DNA from: Tupaia tana
Taxonomy: Eukaryota; Chordata; Mammalia; Scandentia; Tupaiidae
Reading direction: 5' to 3'
Length of the DNA stretch: 64,000 nucleotides
Assembly (NCBI GenBank): GCA_026018925.1
Contig: JAKSZU010000011.1
Span: forward strand, 42,274,141-42,338,140
Shown: piece after piece, positions 51,846 through 62,520 of the stretch
How the letters are laid out: each line of letters opens with the position of its first letter
Position numbering within the stretch: position 1 is the first letter of the stretch
Translations under genes and position numbers: made by a program
The notes under the pieces: generated by a model
Told to the model about the DNA's origin: nothing
What the model saw: the letters and a program-made list of their open reading frames with translations, nothing else
The model's database searches: none

Positions 51846-52074
51846 GGACTTCTTGTTATAGGAAATGATAAATTTCCTTTTTGCTTAAACCGTGTCGGGT
51901 TGCCGATGGACAAGCAATTTGCCTGGAAGGAACCCAGGTGGCCAATGGACATGAGGAGATGCTCGCCCTCGTAGGCAGGGGGTGCAGAGTCGAGTGGGAT
52001 ATTCTTCACACTCATCAGATTGGCGAAAGTCCAACAAGAGCAAATGTGGGCGAGGATACGGCCGGCCGGGATGT

Positions 52075-52338
52075 CAGCAGTTAGCGTCATGGCTATGTCA
52101 CTGGACTCCCACGTAGTCGACCGCGGTTCGCGTCCCGGACCCGGTGGCTTAAACTCACGCCGGGCGCGTGTGCGTGCGTGCCCAGGATCCCGAGAGGAGA
52201 ATGGAGGAGAAGGGATTGCGGCATGGCCATCCCCCCTGGGGGGTGATTTCCTGCTTTCTGTCTCCCTGTCTCTCTCTGTCTGTCTGGCGAGCGCACGCGC
52301 CCTATAGCGAAAACCTCTCAAAAAAAAAAAAAAAAAAA
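52075..52338 (+). mobile_element. tRNA-derived SINE, 5'-trimmed, with unusually long target duplication
   Basis: Begins at CAGCAGTTAGCGTCATGG, lacking the usual GGGAC, and is otherwise near-consensus. The flanking duplication is 31-33 nt (52042-52074 and about 52339-52371) with a single G/A mismatch. Confidence 0.92.
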
Positions 52339-52537
52339 AAATGTGGGCGAGGATACGGCCAGCCGGGATGTCTCCTATGAGTGTGGGCGAGAGGCCGGAT
52401 GGGTGTGGCCATCCCAGACGCATTGAATGCAGTCTAAATGAGTTCAGAGAAAAAGTCCAGGGTACCATTGCAGCTCTGCTTATCATCACACAACAGAGTG
52501 ATGAACGGCAGTAGAGGAACTGATACATAAATTGTGG

Positions 52538-52687
52538 CTGGGGCCAGCAGGTGGTGTGGTGATTAAGGCACTGGACACTCCCACATGGCCGACTGAGGTT
52601 CAAGTCCCAGACCTGGTGACTTGCTTTCTCACTCTCTCTCTCTCGCTTTCTGTGTGTGTGTGTGTGTGTGTGTATCTCTCTCTGGTC

Positions 52688-52723
<36 letters not shown>

Positions 52724-52766
52724 GAATGAATAAATAAAATTAAAAATGAATAATTCTCTAAAAAAA
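52538..52766 (+). mobile_element. tRNA-derived SINE, short form
   Basis: GGGGCCAGCAGGTGGTGTGG head, CTCTCTGGTCATAATAAT start of an AAT array, and end AATTCTCTAAAAAAA. Target duplication ACATAAATTGTGG (52525-52537, 52767-52779). Confidence 0.9.
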
Positions 52767-52779
52767 ACATAAATTGTGG

Positions 52780-52995
52780 GGATCAGCAGTTGGCATAATG
52801 GCTATGTCGCTGGACTCCTATGAAGTCAACCGTGGTACGAGTCCCAGACCCAGTGGCTTAAACTCATGCCTGACACGTGTACGTGCACTCCCAAGATCCC
52901 AAGAGGAGAATGGAGGAGAAGGGATTGCGGCGTGACCAGCACCCCTGGGAAGTGATTTCTCGCTTTCTGTCTCTCTCTCTCTCTGTCTTTCTGGC
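52780..52995 (+). mobile_element. tRNA-derived SINE, long form, 3'-truncated
   Basis: GGATCAGCAGTTGGCATAAT head; stops after TCTTTCTGGC with no CTATAGC box and no A tail. A third ATTGTGG (52996-53002) follows at once. Confidence 0.85.
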
Positions 52996-53149
52996 ATTGT
53001 GGCTTACTCACATGATAAAATAATAAACAGAAGTTAAAATGAACAAACCAAAGCCATATACAGCAATGTAGCTCCACTGTGAAACCATGTCATGTAGAAA
53101 GAAATAGGCACCAAACGGTACAGTGTACAATGGTCATTACATAAATATA

Positions 53150-53331
53150 TTTTAAAAATAATTATTTAATTTTATTTATTGTTATTATTATTTTCAAATT
53201 TGCTGTAGGCAAATTTGCTGCACTCACCAGAGAGAAACATGGGGTGGAGGAATGGGAGAGAAAGTCACTGGGTCTGGGACTCGAACCACAGTCGACCACG
53301 TGGGAGTCCAGTGTCTTAACCTGCTGGCCCC
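53150..53331 (-). mobile_element. tRNA-derived SINE, short form
   Basis: AT-rich tail, antisense head ending TAACCTGCTGGCCCC. Flanks share GTTACATA/ATTACATA-ATATTTT. Confidence 0.75.
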
Positions 53332-53521
53332 TCGTTACATATATTTTTTAAATACAGAAAGCATTATTATGTGCTGTTCTGTGCAAACTTAAATATGTAG
53401 GGAAAATATGAAATTATATGGATTATAAAAGGAGGGAGATTCAGATACATGCTACAATGTGTGTGGACTGGAAGACACTGTCCTAGGTGAAAGAAGCCAG
53501 CTGCAAAAGGACAATAATAAT

Positions 53522-53799
53522 ACTGCTATTGGGCACAGTGATTAAGGCACTAGACTCCCACATGGCTGTACTGCAGTTCAAGCCCTGGACCCTGCAGCTT
53601 GAAAATCACACCACGCGTGTGTGTGCGTGCCCCAAAGCCCAGGAAGATAACGGAGGAGAAGGGATTGCAGCGTGGTCATCCCTGCCCCTGGAAGTGATTT
53701 CTTGCTTTCTGTCTCTCTGTCTCTCTCTCTGTCTCTCTGTGAGCACATGCACCCAATAGCAAAACAAAACAAAACAAAAAACTCTCTTAAAAAATTCAG
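53522..53799 (+). mobile_element. tRNA-derived SINE, long form
   Basis: GGGCACAGTGATTAAGGCAC head, CCCAATAGCAAAACAAAAC end. Confidence 0.75.
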
Positions 53800-53804
53800 A
53801 TAAT

Positions 53805-53960
53805 GGAACCGGCAGGTAGCATAGAGGTTAAAGGTGCTGGACTCCCTCATGGCCAACTGTGGTTCAAGTCCCAGACCTGGTGGCTTGCTTTCTCACTTTC
53901 TCTCTCTCTCTTTCTCTGTGTCTCTCTGACCAAAATTGGAAAATAATAATAATAATAATA
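53805..53960 (+). mobile_element. tRNA-derived SINE, short form
   Basis: GGAACCGGCAGGTAGCATAG head, CTCTGACCAAAATTGG end, AAT array tail. Confidence 0.85.
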
Positions 53961-54150
53961 GGGACTGGCAGATGGCAGCGCTAAAGGCGCTGGACTCCCA
54001 CATGGTCGACTATGGATTGAGTCCCAGACCTGGTGGCTTGCTTTCTCACTCTCTCTCTTTCTTTCTTTCTCTCTCTGATCAAACTGGAAAATAACAATAA
54101 TAATAATAAAGTTAAATAAAAAAATAATTATTTTTTAAAATAATAAAGGT
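53961..54150 (+). mobile_element. tRNA-derived SINE, short form, tandem to the previous copy
   Basis: GGGACTGGCAGATGGCAGCG head directly after the AAT tail of the previous element; end CTCTGATCAAACTGG and AAT tail. Confidence 0.85.
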
Positions 54151-54371
54151 AAAATAATTCTTTAAAAATATAGACAAAATAAAGCAACACAACAACTAAA
54201 AAAATAGACAAATAACAAAAATTAAAACAAAAGAAAAAAACAAACAAAAATACAGGCTAGAAAGGATGTTTTCCAAGTTTGTGAGAGCTGGGGAAGGGCA
54301 GGCAATAAAACCGGAGAGAAAGAAAAGGGGCCTTCATTTGAATTCTGTTCTCTTTCTTTTACATGAAGCAG

Positions 54372-54602
54372 ATGATACAGGGCATGGCGTGGTGGCGAAG
54401 GCAGCTGGATCCCACATGGCTGACCACTGGGTAGAGTCCCAGACCAGCTTGAAAACCACACCAGATACGGCCAAAATTCTGTAAAGGATGGAGAAACGGG
54501 GAAGGGATTGCAGCGTGACCATGCTCTGTGGAGGGTGTGTTTTCACACACACACACACACACACACACCGTCTTTTCCAGTGAGTGCATGGCCTCTGGCA
54601 AT
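54372..54602 (+). mobile_element. tRNA-derived SINE, old copy
   Basis: GGGCATGGCGTGGTGGCGAA head, CA run at 54544-54569, and remnant GTGAGTGCATGGCC. A minus-strand copy has inserted in its tail. Confidence 0.65.
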
Positions 54603-54838
54603 TTTTTTTTTTTTTTTTTGAGAGGTTTTTGCTGTAGGGCAGGTGCGCTCGCCAGACAGAGAGAGAGAGACAGACAGACAGAAAGCAAGAAAGCAACCCC
54701 TTCTCCATTCTCCTCTCAGGATCCTGGGCACACACATACACGTGCCTGGCGTGAGTTTAAGCCACCAGGTCCGGGACTCGAACAACGGTTGACTACCTGG
54801 GAGTCCAGTGACATAGCCATTATGGCAACTGCTGGTCC
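54602..54838 (-). mobile_element. tRNA-derived SINE, long form, 24-nt box region shortened
   Basis: T run, GAGAGGTTTTTGCTGTAGGGC box, antisense head ending AACTGCTGGTCCC. The segment that in other copies reads as C- and G-runs is missing. Confidence 0.85.
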
Positions 54839-55490
54839 CAATTTTCTTTCTTTTTTTTTTTTTTTTTCAGAGAGATGATCAGTGTTCCAAAGTAGAACTG
54901 CCAGGTAGTGGCAGGATTTCTCACCCCACCCTTCACCCCAAGACCATCTTCAGTTGGAGAAGTGGAGTGTGGGAAACCCAAGACCTGGCTTTATGGAGGC
55001 TGCCTCTGTGCGGGGCACCATGCCAGCCTGGCAGAGTCTGGTGCAGCCAGTCGGGATGGGAGATGGCCGGGTGCTCTCTCCCTTGACCCAACACAGGTGA
55101 GGCCAAGGCTTAGAGGCAGAAGGTGACTCTAAGTGGCAGTGCCCTCTTTAGGGCCCACCACGCAAGATCTAGAGATCAGATGAAAAAGAAAAACCATGCC
55201 ATGTAGACATGTATTGTTGGCCACTGGAGCAGGCCGTAGAAAGATGACAAAATACAGTGCCTGATCTTTCTGGTTCTTTTTTCTTTTCTTTCCTTTCCTT
55301 TTCTTTTCTTTTTTTTTTTTTTTTCCTTTGACCTCCCTGCATATCTCTAGAGCTCCCATGGCTGTGGCTGTCTGCGTTGCAAAACACGTACTTACAGGCT
55401 CTCTAAGCCCAGCTAAATATAGGCTTTCTTTTAAAGCAACTGATGATTTGGAGAAATCTTTCCTCGTTCCCACCCCTTCCCCCACCCCCC

Positions 55491-55526
<36 letters not shown>

Positions 55527-55935
55527 GACTCCTTGGTCTCCCTCCCTGGTCTCCAAGATGTTTCTGAACTCTCCAAGTGGCACTAGAGTTAGCTGCAGAG
55601 AGGGATGGAAAGAAGGGGCTGAGCAGAGAACAAGCAGCCGGGCAGTCTCCCAGCGGCAGAAGATCCCCCAAGGAACCCCACTCTCTGGAGAGCTAGCATG
55701 GAGGCTTGAGGCCCCAAGAGGCAGGAATGAAAAACCCTTGGAGAGGTAGAGAAGGGAAGTCACCCTCACTCCAGGAATGATTCCCGAAGCTTCGGAGAAG
55801 GTGCAGGCAGGAGGGCTATTTCAGACATTTACACAATGGACCTTAACAGGAAAGAAGAGGCTCAAAGTCCCATGCAGACACACCTAGAAATGCAAACATG
55901 GATGTTCACTTGCTCCATACCTGCCCACGCGTGTG

Positions 55936-55972
<37 letters not shown>

Positions 55973-56004
55973 CCACATCTGCTCAGATGTACCCATGTCT
56001 ATAA
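54839..56004. other. Intergenic, no gene seen
   Basis: Contains CA microsatellites at about 55492-55524 and 55940-55971 and T-rich runs near 55280-55325. No coding or RNA gene recognised. Confidence 0.55.
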
Positions 56005-56290
56005 CGGCCAGTTCTCCGAGTTCCTCCTCTGTGCTTTAAGCATTTAGAACTCATTTGTTCCTCACGACTCTATGAGGTTGGTGTATGATCATCTTATTCT
56101 TTAAAACTTGCTACAGGGCATGTGTGCTCAGCAGAGACAGGCAGAGAGAGAGAGAAGGAAAGCGAGAAAGCAAGCCATCAGGCCTGGGATTTGAACCGCA
56201 GTCAGCCACGTGGGAGTCCAGCACATTAACCACCATGCCACCTGCCGGCTCCGGTGTATGATTATCTTACAGGTGAAGGAGGGTGCTTAA
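56005..56290 (-). repeat. MIR relic interrupted by a SINE
   Basis: MIR-like text (TGCTTTAAGCATTTAGAAC, then CTATGAGGTTGGTGTATGAT) continues after the SINE with GGTGTATGATTATCTTACAG. The shared GGTGTATGAT is the target duplication. A further MIR-like piece, CCAAGGTCACTCAGCAAAGG, lies at about 56450-56480. Confidence 0.65.
56097..56250 (-). mobile_element. tRNA-derived SINE, short form
   Basis: TTAAAACTTGCTACAGGGC end, AG run, antisense head ending GCCACCTGCCGGCTCC. Confidence 0.8.
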
Positions 56291-56540
56291 ATGGGCAGCA
56301 GTAGGTGGGTGTAGGGAGTGAGAGAGATGGTGCCCTGTTCTGCTTTGGTCCACAAAGGGGGACACTCAGGGTCACCCATGTTCAGGAGACATTCAGACAT
56401 TCAAGCCAAGGTGTTTGAGAACATTGAGGTTAAGGAAGGGAAATGACCATCCCAAGGTCACTCAGCAAAGGGGTGGAGCTACAACTCGAGTCAGGCCTCA
56501 TGAACCCTAGCCTGGTTTCCTTTAAAACTGGGTATGCCAC

Positions 56541-56796
56541 AGGACCAGCAGATGTCAAAGCAGTTATGTCACTGGACTCCTACATGGTCAGCTGCTGCTC
56601 GAGTCCTGAACCCAGTGACTTGAAAATCATGCCGGCACATGTGTATACATGCCCAAGATCCCGGGAGGAGAATGAAGGAGAAGGATTGCAGCTATCTCCC
56701 CTGGGGGGTGATTTCTCATTTTCCCTCTCACAGTTTCTGTCATTCTCCGGTGAGTACACATGCCCTAAGGCAAAAACCTCTTAAAAACAAAACAAG
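56541..56796 (+). mobile_element. tRNA-derived SINE, long form, first of a tandem pair
   Basis: GGACCAGCAGATGTCAAAGC head, CCCTAAGGCAAAAACCTC box, AAAAC tail. Confidence 0.82.
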
Positions 56797-57045
56797 GGAC
56801 CAGCAGTTGGTGTAATGGCTATGTCACTGGACTCCCTTGTAGTTGACTGCGGTTTGAATCCCGGACCCGGTGGTTTAAACTCATGCCAAGCATGTGTGCG
56901 TGCGTGCCCAAGATCCTGAGAGAATGGAGGAGAAGGGATTGTGTAGTGATTTCTGGCTGTCTCTCTGTCTCTCTCTGTCTTTCTGGCAAGCGCACACGCC
57001 CTATAGCAAAATCCTCTCCAGGAAAAGAAAGAGAAAAGAAAACAA
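56797..57045 (+). mobile_element. tRNA-derived SINE, long form, second of a tandem pair
   Basis: GGGACCAGCAGTTGGTGTAA head, CCTATAGCAAAATCCTCTCC box. AAAACTGGGTATG before the first copy (about 56524) and after the second (about 57045) brackets the pair. Confidence 0.85.
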
Positions 57046-58674
57046 AAAACTGGGTATGTGGCTTCTCAGCCTATGAAGGGGGCAGTCAAAGCCCACCAAC
57101 ACTGGCATCGTGGACTTGAGTTCCGCATATACATGTAGACACACAAGCAAACCTTTCCAGCTTCCTACTCCCAGCCCAGTCCCTGGCGGAGGATGAAAGA
57201 TGGAGAGTAACTGGGGCGGGGAGCCCAGGCTCACCACAAAATGGCCAAAGGGCAGGGTCTAGGCCAGCCTCTACTTAGATGACCGTGGCTAAGGAAAAAT
57301 CACTTTCGGAGGCTGAGTCTCAAGGCCTCAGGGCTGGGAAGAGAAGCCAGCCTTGGCATCCAGCCCGGGCCTGAGCCCAGGCGCTGAGGGCTCGAGACTT
57401 TCTGCACATCAGGCCTCTCCCTAATTTCACCACCTTCTTTGTAGTTACACCTGGTGTTTAAAACTAGCAAGCCTCGGGCAACAGTCCTAAAAGAGCATCT
57501 TCCCAGAGGGCCCACAGCAGATTTGAGGGGTGTGTGGGAAAATAGGGAGGAGCTTTAGCAGGAGAGATGGGGGCGGATTATCTCTGCCCCTGTCAGCCTT
57601 CAGTCTTTTCAGTGGATTGGGAAAGGAATCTCCTTCCCCACACACCCGATTTTCTGTGTTCCAGCTACGCCCATCTCTCTCTGGGTCTCAGTTTATCCTC
57701 GCAGAGTGTGGATGGGATACGGATACAGGATTTGTCCAAGGCCACACGGCTAGTAAGTGGTAGAACCAAGATTTGAACCATAGCAGCTTTGCCCTTCGGT
57801 CAGCCTTGGGAATCTTCTTTGGCTAGGGCACAAGAAGGAAAGAACTTTCTTCTAAAGACCACTAGGCCACCTGGCCATCAAGAATAATGGCAAGAGGAAG
57901 AGTAGTCAAATTGCCCTGGGGTGCTGAAATGGAGGAAACTGGAGCCTGAGGGATGACAACTAGACCTAAGGTCTCCAGGTTGGGGTACCTCACAAAGGTA
58001 CCCCAGCTCCTTGAAGGTGGGCTTACTTCCCCAGGCCAGCTGGGACACTTCCTTCCCCATCCATCCCACAGCCTAACCCCAGGGAAAGAGTTCTAGAAAA
58101 GCACTTAGCACTCCATAAAAGCTTCTTCGGGAATTCTGGAGCCGGTGAAATGATCATCTCATTCATTAGCCAAGCTCTGGGCCCACTCCGCCATCTTAGA
58201 TACAAAACCCTTAAGGGGGTTTCATCCTCAGAAACACCCAGACAAGGGAGACCTGAGTGTCCCCACAACCCTGGTTCACTCTAAGCTGCTACCAGAGATG
58301 TTGTTGGGGTTCCAGGCTCTCAGAGCCTCCTCCCACCCTCAGAAGCTGGGGTTACTCCACCTGGCCAGAAGCGTGGGCACAGACCCCTTGGGCTGGGACC
58401 AGTTAAGATGACTCACAAGGGTGTGGGAGATCTGGGCAGAACACCCAGGGGCCCTTGCCTTCCTCCGGTTCAGTTCGAGCTTCTGAGGACACTCTGCCCA
58501 AAGCTCCCAGCCCCCAACTGGGTGCCATTCCTGTCTTCTCCCAACTTCCCCAGTAGGGATGGGGGTGGGGGGTGGGAAGCAGGCTGCAGGGAGATTTAAT
58601 TCCTAACCATGAGCTTTTGACCCAAGTCCCAAGGTTTGTTCTTGAAAGCCTTCTAAGAAGGGGTAAGGAGTGGA
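57046..58674. other. Intergenic, no gene seen
   Basis: A MIR relic on the minus strand near 57690-57790 (TTTGTCCAAGGCCACACGGC, then TTTGAACCATAGCAG). The rest is unique sequence without exon structure. Confidence 0.55.
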
Positions 58675-58858
58675 GAGGCCAGCAGGTGGTGAAGTGGTTA
58701 AGGTGTTGGGCTCCCACATGGCCAACCATGGTTCGAGTCTGGGACTTGGTGGCTCTCTCTCTCTGTTGCTCTGTGGTCAAATTAAAAAAAAAAAAAAAAA
58801 AGAGTAATGATGATGAATACAATTATAATAATTCTTTTTAAAAAAAAAGAAAAAAGGA
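58675..58858 (+). mobile_element. tRNA-derived SINE, short form
   Basis: GGCCAGCAGGTGGTGAAGTG head, CTCTGTGGTCAAATTAAAAA end, tail closing with AATTCTTTTTAAAAAA, the short-form terminus. Confidence 0.88.
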
Positions 58859-60300
58859 GGGGAGTCTGAGGATAGCCTCTTCACTATGCCCATCCCAAAG
58901 TGTAAAACTGGGGGAGGGACGTGCAAAACTGGGCAACTGGGCAAAGAAGATGCAGGTGGCATTGGAAAGCTTGAGGCTCGGGTTCACTTCCGGCTGCAGC
59001 TCAGAACCCACATCTTCCTCCCCTTTAGCACCAGCCTCAGAATCCAGTCCTGTGGTTCCTGGCCCCTCCCCATCCCCGTACTCAAGGTTCCCAGGCGGCT
59101 TTTCCACACCCCATCCCCCACGCTGTACCGAGCTCTTTTGCACGTGCTAACCGGTTAATATCCCCAAACCCACACACGCCGACAGTGGAAGGCCAGGAGC
59201 ACTCCTTTTGACAGTCCTCCCAGGCCAGGGGGGAGGGAGTGGGAGATTAGGAAGAGGAGGAAGAGGATGGAGGGGAAGAGGGCGGGGGAGGAGGCGGAGG
59301 CTGCAGGAAGGCCTGAGATGCAGGAAGCAGCTGGGGCGGGGGGCGGAGGGGGGGAGGCTTTGTGCCTGAGTCGTTCTCTGGGTCCTAGGGTCCTCCGCGT
59401 TCATCGGTTTCTGAGCCCTGGAGACTGAAGCAGCACATCTGGATCTGTCTATAGGGCGGAACTTCACTCCAGAGCCCAGGCAGCTGGGAAGGGATAAAGC
59501 GCCACCCTAGGCCCTGGCTGTGTCTGTGGAGGCTGGGAAATGCATCAAAACAGCTTTCTGGGTTGCCAGGGCAGGGGATGCATAGGTCACTGTCACCCTC
59601 CCCTGACACAGTTGCACAGAGGGGCCAGGATCCTTTAAATCAGAGACCCGAGTTAAAGCGCTCTCTGGGGAAACTGGCAACAGGCCTCTAGAATTCCTCT
59701 TCCCAAACCCCTTCTTCCTGCTTAGGGCAAAAGTGTCAGTAGAGGCTGGAAGAGAAGGGGTAGACTCCCCTAGGGTGCAGTGCAGGCAGGTGACAGAACA
59801 CCCTTCTCAGACTTCCAAAGGGCAAAGGGCAGCTTGGGGGATCTTCTGCCACTTGGAAGATGGGGGCTACCTCCTTTTTTCATTTCCCCTCCTCCACCGC
59901 TGCAAGGTCAGCCACAGTGGGCCAAGGTTTCACACCTTCGAGGCAAAAGGCTCTCTATGGGGCGTAGTTAAACTGCAGATTCCTGGGCTTAGTCTCTGAG
60001 AGTCTCCTTCACAGGGTTTGCAGGAGGATCCGGAAATCTGTATTTTCACCAAGCAGCAGAGAATTTGATGCTAATAGCCTTGTAGCAAACTGTGGAGCTC
60101 TCAGGAGCTGTAAGACAATGATCCTTTGCCCAGCTCTACAAAACCCACCCTTCACTTTTGGGGAGGAGAGGGGCCTCCCAGAGATCACCAAGGCTGGATT
60201 GCCTTCCCCCAGTATTTAATGGCGGTGCGGCTATGTGGGTTGTGACAAGTCACAGTCCGAGGTTGGGATGGAAGGGTTGAAGAGGACTGGGCAAGGTCTG
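58859..60300. other. Intergenic, upstream of PPP1R9B
   Basis: SINE-free unique sequence. A purine-rich, CpG-poor tract lies at about 59225-59350. No gene is recognised; the stretch may include PPP1R9B upstream regulation. Confidence 0.5.
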
Positions 60301-62520
60301 GGGCAGCGGAAGGCTGGCCCACGAGCGATGGGCCGGGGAGGAATACGCTCGGGTTGGGGGGAAGGGGAGGGCTCTCCAGCACCGGCCCCGGAAATCCGAT
60401 CCCTTTAGGACCCAGAGGTGCCAGTCCCCCAGCGGCGGCGGCGAGAAGGGCAGCCGCTCGGTCTCCGGCAGCCGCCGCTCCGGCAGAGCCAGAGAAAGAC
60501 CGAGCTCGGGGCGCGGGGGGGAGGGAGGGAGGGAGGGTGGCGCGGCGGTGGAGCGGCCCGGGCCGGCGGAGCAGCCATGGGCGCCGGGGTGCCGGGTCCC
60601 CCGAGAGCCGAGGCCCCCGGCCGGAGTGGAGGGCGCCCGGGCTGCCAGCCCCGCTGACACCGCCTCGGACGATGTGAGCCGGCGCCGCTGCCGCTGCTTC
60701 GCGGGCAGGGCGCGCGGTCCCACCGGCCCCGGCCGCGGCTTTTCATTTGGGTGGGGGCGACCGTGCCAGGCCGCTGGGGCGTTTGGAGAGGGGCTGGCTG
60801 TCTTTGGCAGCTTGACTGGGGGAGGCAACCCACACAGGGCGCTTGGAGATTTTTTTCTTTTTTTGCATTTTTTTTAAAGCGGGATTAACTGTTTCTGGCA
60901 GCTTGGTTTTTGGGGAACCCTAAAAAGGCCTTTCGGGGATCCTTTTCTCTGGGGGTGGAGGCGGTGGTCCCGACTTGGCCAGCCGCCTGTTGGAGGGGGG
61001 GAGCAGGGAGCGGGGGGATGCGAACCCGGCTCCCCCCACTATGATGAAGACGGAGCCGCGGGGGCCCGGGGGTCCCCTCCGGAGCGCCTCCCCGCACCGC
61101 AGCGCCTACGAGGCGGGCATCCAGGCGCTGAAGCCGCCCGACGCGCCCGGGCCCGACGAGGCACCCAAGGCGGCCCACCACAAGAAATATGGCTCCAACG
61201 TCCACCGCATCAAAAGTATGTTCCTGCAGATGGGCACCACGGCGGGGCCGCCGGGCGAGGCGGGCGGCGGCGCGGGCCTGGCCGAGGCCCCGCGGGCGCC
61301 CGAGCGCGGCGTGCGCCTGTCGCTGCCGCGGGCCAGCAGCCTCAACGAGAACGTGGACCACAGCGCCCTGCTCAAGCTGGGCACCAGCGTGTCGGAGCGC
61401 GTGAGCCGCTTCGACTCCAAGCCCGCGCCCTCGGCGCAGCCTGCGCCGCCGCCGCACCCGCCGTCCCGGCTGCAGGAGACGCGGAAGCTGTTTGAACGGA
61501 GCATCCCGGCAGCCGGAGGCGGCGACAAGGAGGCCGCGACGCGGCGGCTGCTGAGGCAAGAGCGCGCTGGCCTGCAGGACCGGAAGCTGGACGTCGTGGT
61601 GCGCTTCAATGGCAGCACCGAGGCTCTGGATAAGCTGGACGCCGACGCCGTGTCGCCGACGGTCAGCCAGCTCAGCGCCGTCTTCGAGAAGGCCGACTCG
61701 AGGACCGGCCTCCACCGCGGGCCCGGGGTCCCCAGGGCCGCGGCCGCGGGGGCTCCCCAGGTCAACTCGAAGCTGGTCAGTAAGCGGTCCCGGGTGTTCC
61801 AGCCGCCGCCGCCACCGCCCGCCCCATCGGGGGATGCCCCGGCCGAGAAGGATCGTGGCCCTGGAGGGCAGCAGCCCCCGCAGCACCGAGTGGCTCCCGC
61901 CCGCCCGCCCCCCAAGCCCCGGGAGGTGCGCAAGATTAAGCCGGTGGAGGTGGAGGAGAGCGGGGAGTCGGAGGCTGAGACGGCGCCCGGGGAAGTGATC
62001 CAGGCCGAGGTGACGGTCCACGCGGCCCTGGAGAATGGCGGCACCTTGGCAACCACTGCCAGCCCTGCGCCGGAGGAGCAGAAGGCCCAAGCAGCCCCCG
62101 AGGAGGCAGCCACAGTGACGGCGCCAGAGAGGGTTGTGGGCAATGGCCGGGCCCCGGACGTGGCCCCTGAGGAGGCAGATGAGGCCAAGAAGGAGGACTT
62201 CTCAGAGGCGGACTTGGTGGACGTGAGCGCCTACAGTGGGATCGGGGAGGACTCTGGGGGCAGTGCCCTGGAGGAAGACGATGAAGACGACGAGGAGGAT
62301 GGGGAGCCCCCCTACGAGCCCGAGTCGGGGTGCGTGGAGATCCCGGGGCTCTCGGAGGAGGAGGACCCTGCCCCGAGCCGGAAGATCCATTTCAGCACCG
62401 CGCCGATCCAAGTAAGAGAGCCCCCCTCCCGCCCCCGCGCCGCCCCTGCCACGTGCGCGCGCCTGCCCCCGCCTCGCCAGCCGGGTTTGGCAGGCTGAGT
62501 CAGCCCCTGCCACTCAGCCC
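60300..62520. promoter_or_regulatory. CpG island of PPP1R9B (promoter, 5' UTR and exon 1)
   Basis: Dense CpG from about 60.3 kb through the first exon, with no TATA box, as in many brain-expressed broad promoters. The transcription start is not fixed. The 5' region (about 60400-61040) has an upstream ATG at 60577 with a strong GCAGCCATGG context and a 26-codon frame ending at 60657. Confidence 0.75.
61041..62411 (+). CDS. PPP1R9B: Spinophilin/neurabin-2, first coding exon (gene cut by window edge)
   Basis: Spinophilin binds F-actin and targets protein phosphatase 1 to dendritic spines; it also scaffolds GPCR signalling. This exon codes 457 residues exactly (1371 nt) and ends at Gln before a GTAAGAG donor (62412). 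It starts [11 protein letters not shown], as in human. Visible: the N-terminal actin-binding region with the [14 protein letters not shown]-site context, Pro-rich stretches near residue 255, an acidic segment ([12 protein letters not shown]), and the PP1-docking motif RKIHF at about 447-451. The PDZ and coiled-coil domains lie in exons beyond the window. A longer in-frame reading upstream has no ATG, so 61041 is the start. The protein is very close to human, with small indels in low-complexity parts. Confidence 0.96.

Larger units (their letters stand above)
50370..51905 (+). mobile_element. Probable old MaLR/MLT-like LTR relic, SINE-interrupted
   Basis: Pieces around 50540-50760, 51036-51072, 51320-51370 and 51846-51905 carry CTTTCTCCTGCCTCTGGACA, GCCCTTGATGTTGTAG and GGACTTCTTGTTATAGGAAA with TAAATTTCCTTTTTGCTTAA. 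This order is reminiscent of the 3' part of MLT1-type solo LTRs. It lies inside the L1 and is itself cut by three SINEs. Assignment by eye only. Confidence 0.4.
47935..53521 (+). mobile_element. Fragmented L1 ORF2/3' region, used as SINE landing pad
   Basis: Pieces at about 47935-48433, 48705-48888, 49086-49499, 50262-50362, 51906-52074, 52372-52537, 52996-53150 and 53332-53521 follow the order of the L1 ORF2 3' half. Examples are GAATTCAGCAAGGTTGCTGG, TTCAGAATACATACAGACC, GCCAATGGACATGAGGAGAT, TGTGGGCGAGGATAC and GTGAAAGAAGCCAG. All frames are broken. At least nine SINEs and one other element interrupt it. Confidence 0.75.

Noticed and set aside
60975..61040. N-terminal extension of PPP1R9B in frame with MMKTEPR
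   Set aside because: It starts at a TTG, has no ATG, and the conserved mammalian start is at 61041.
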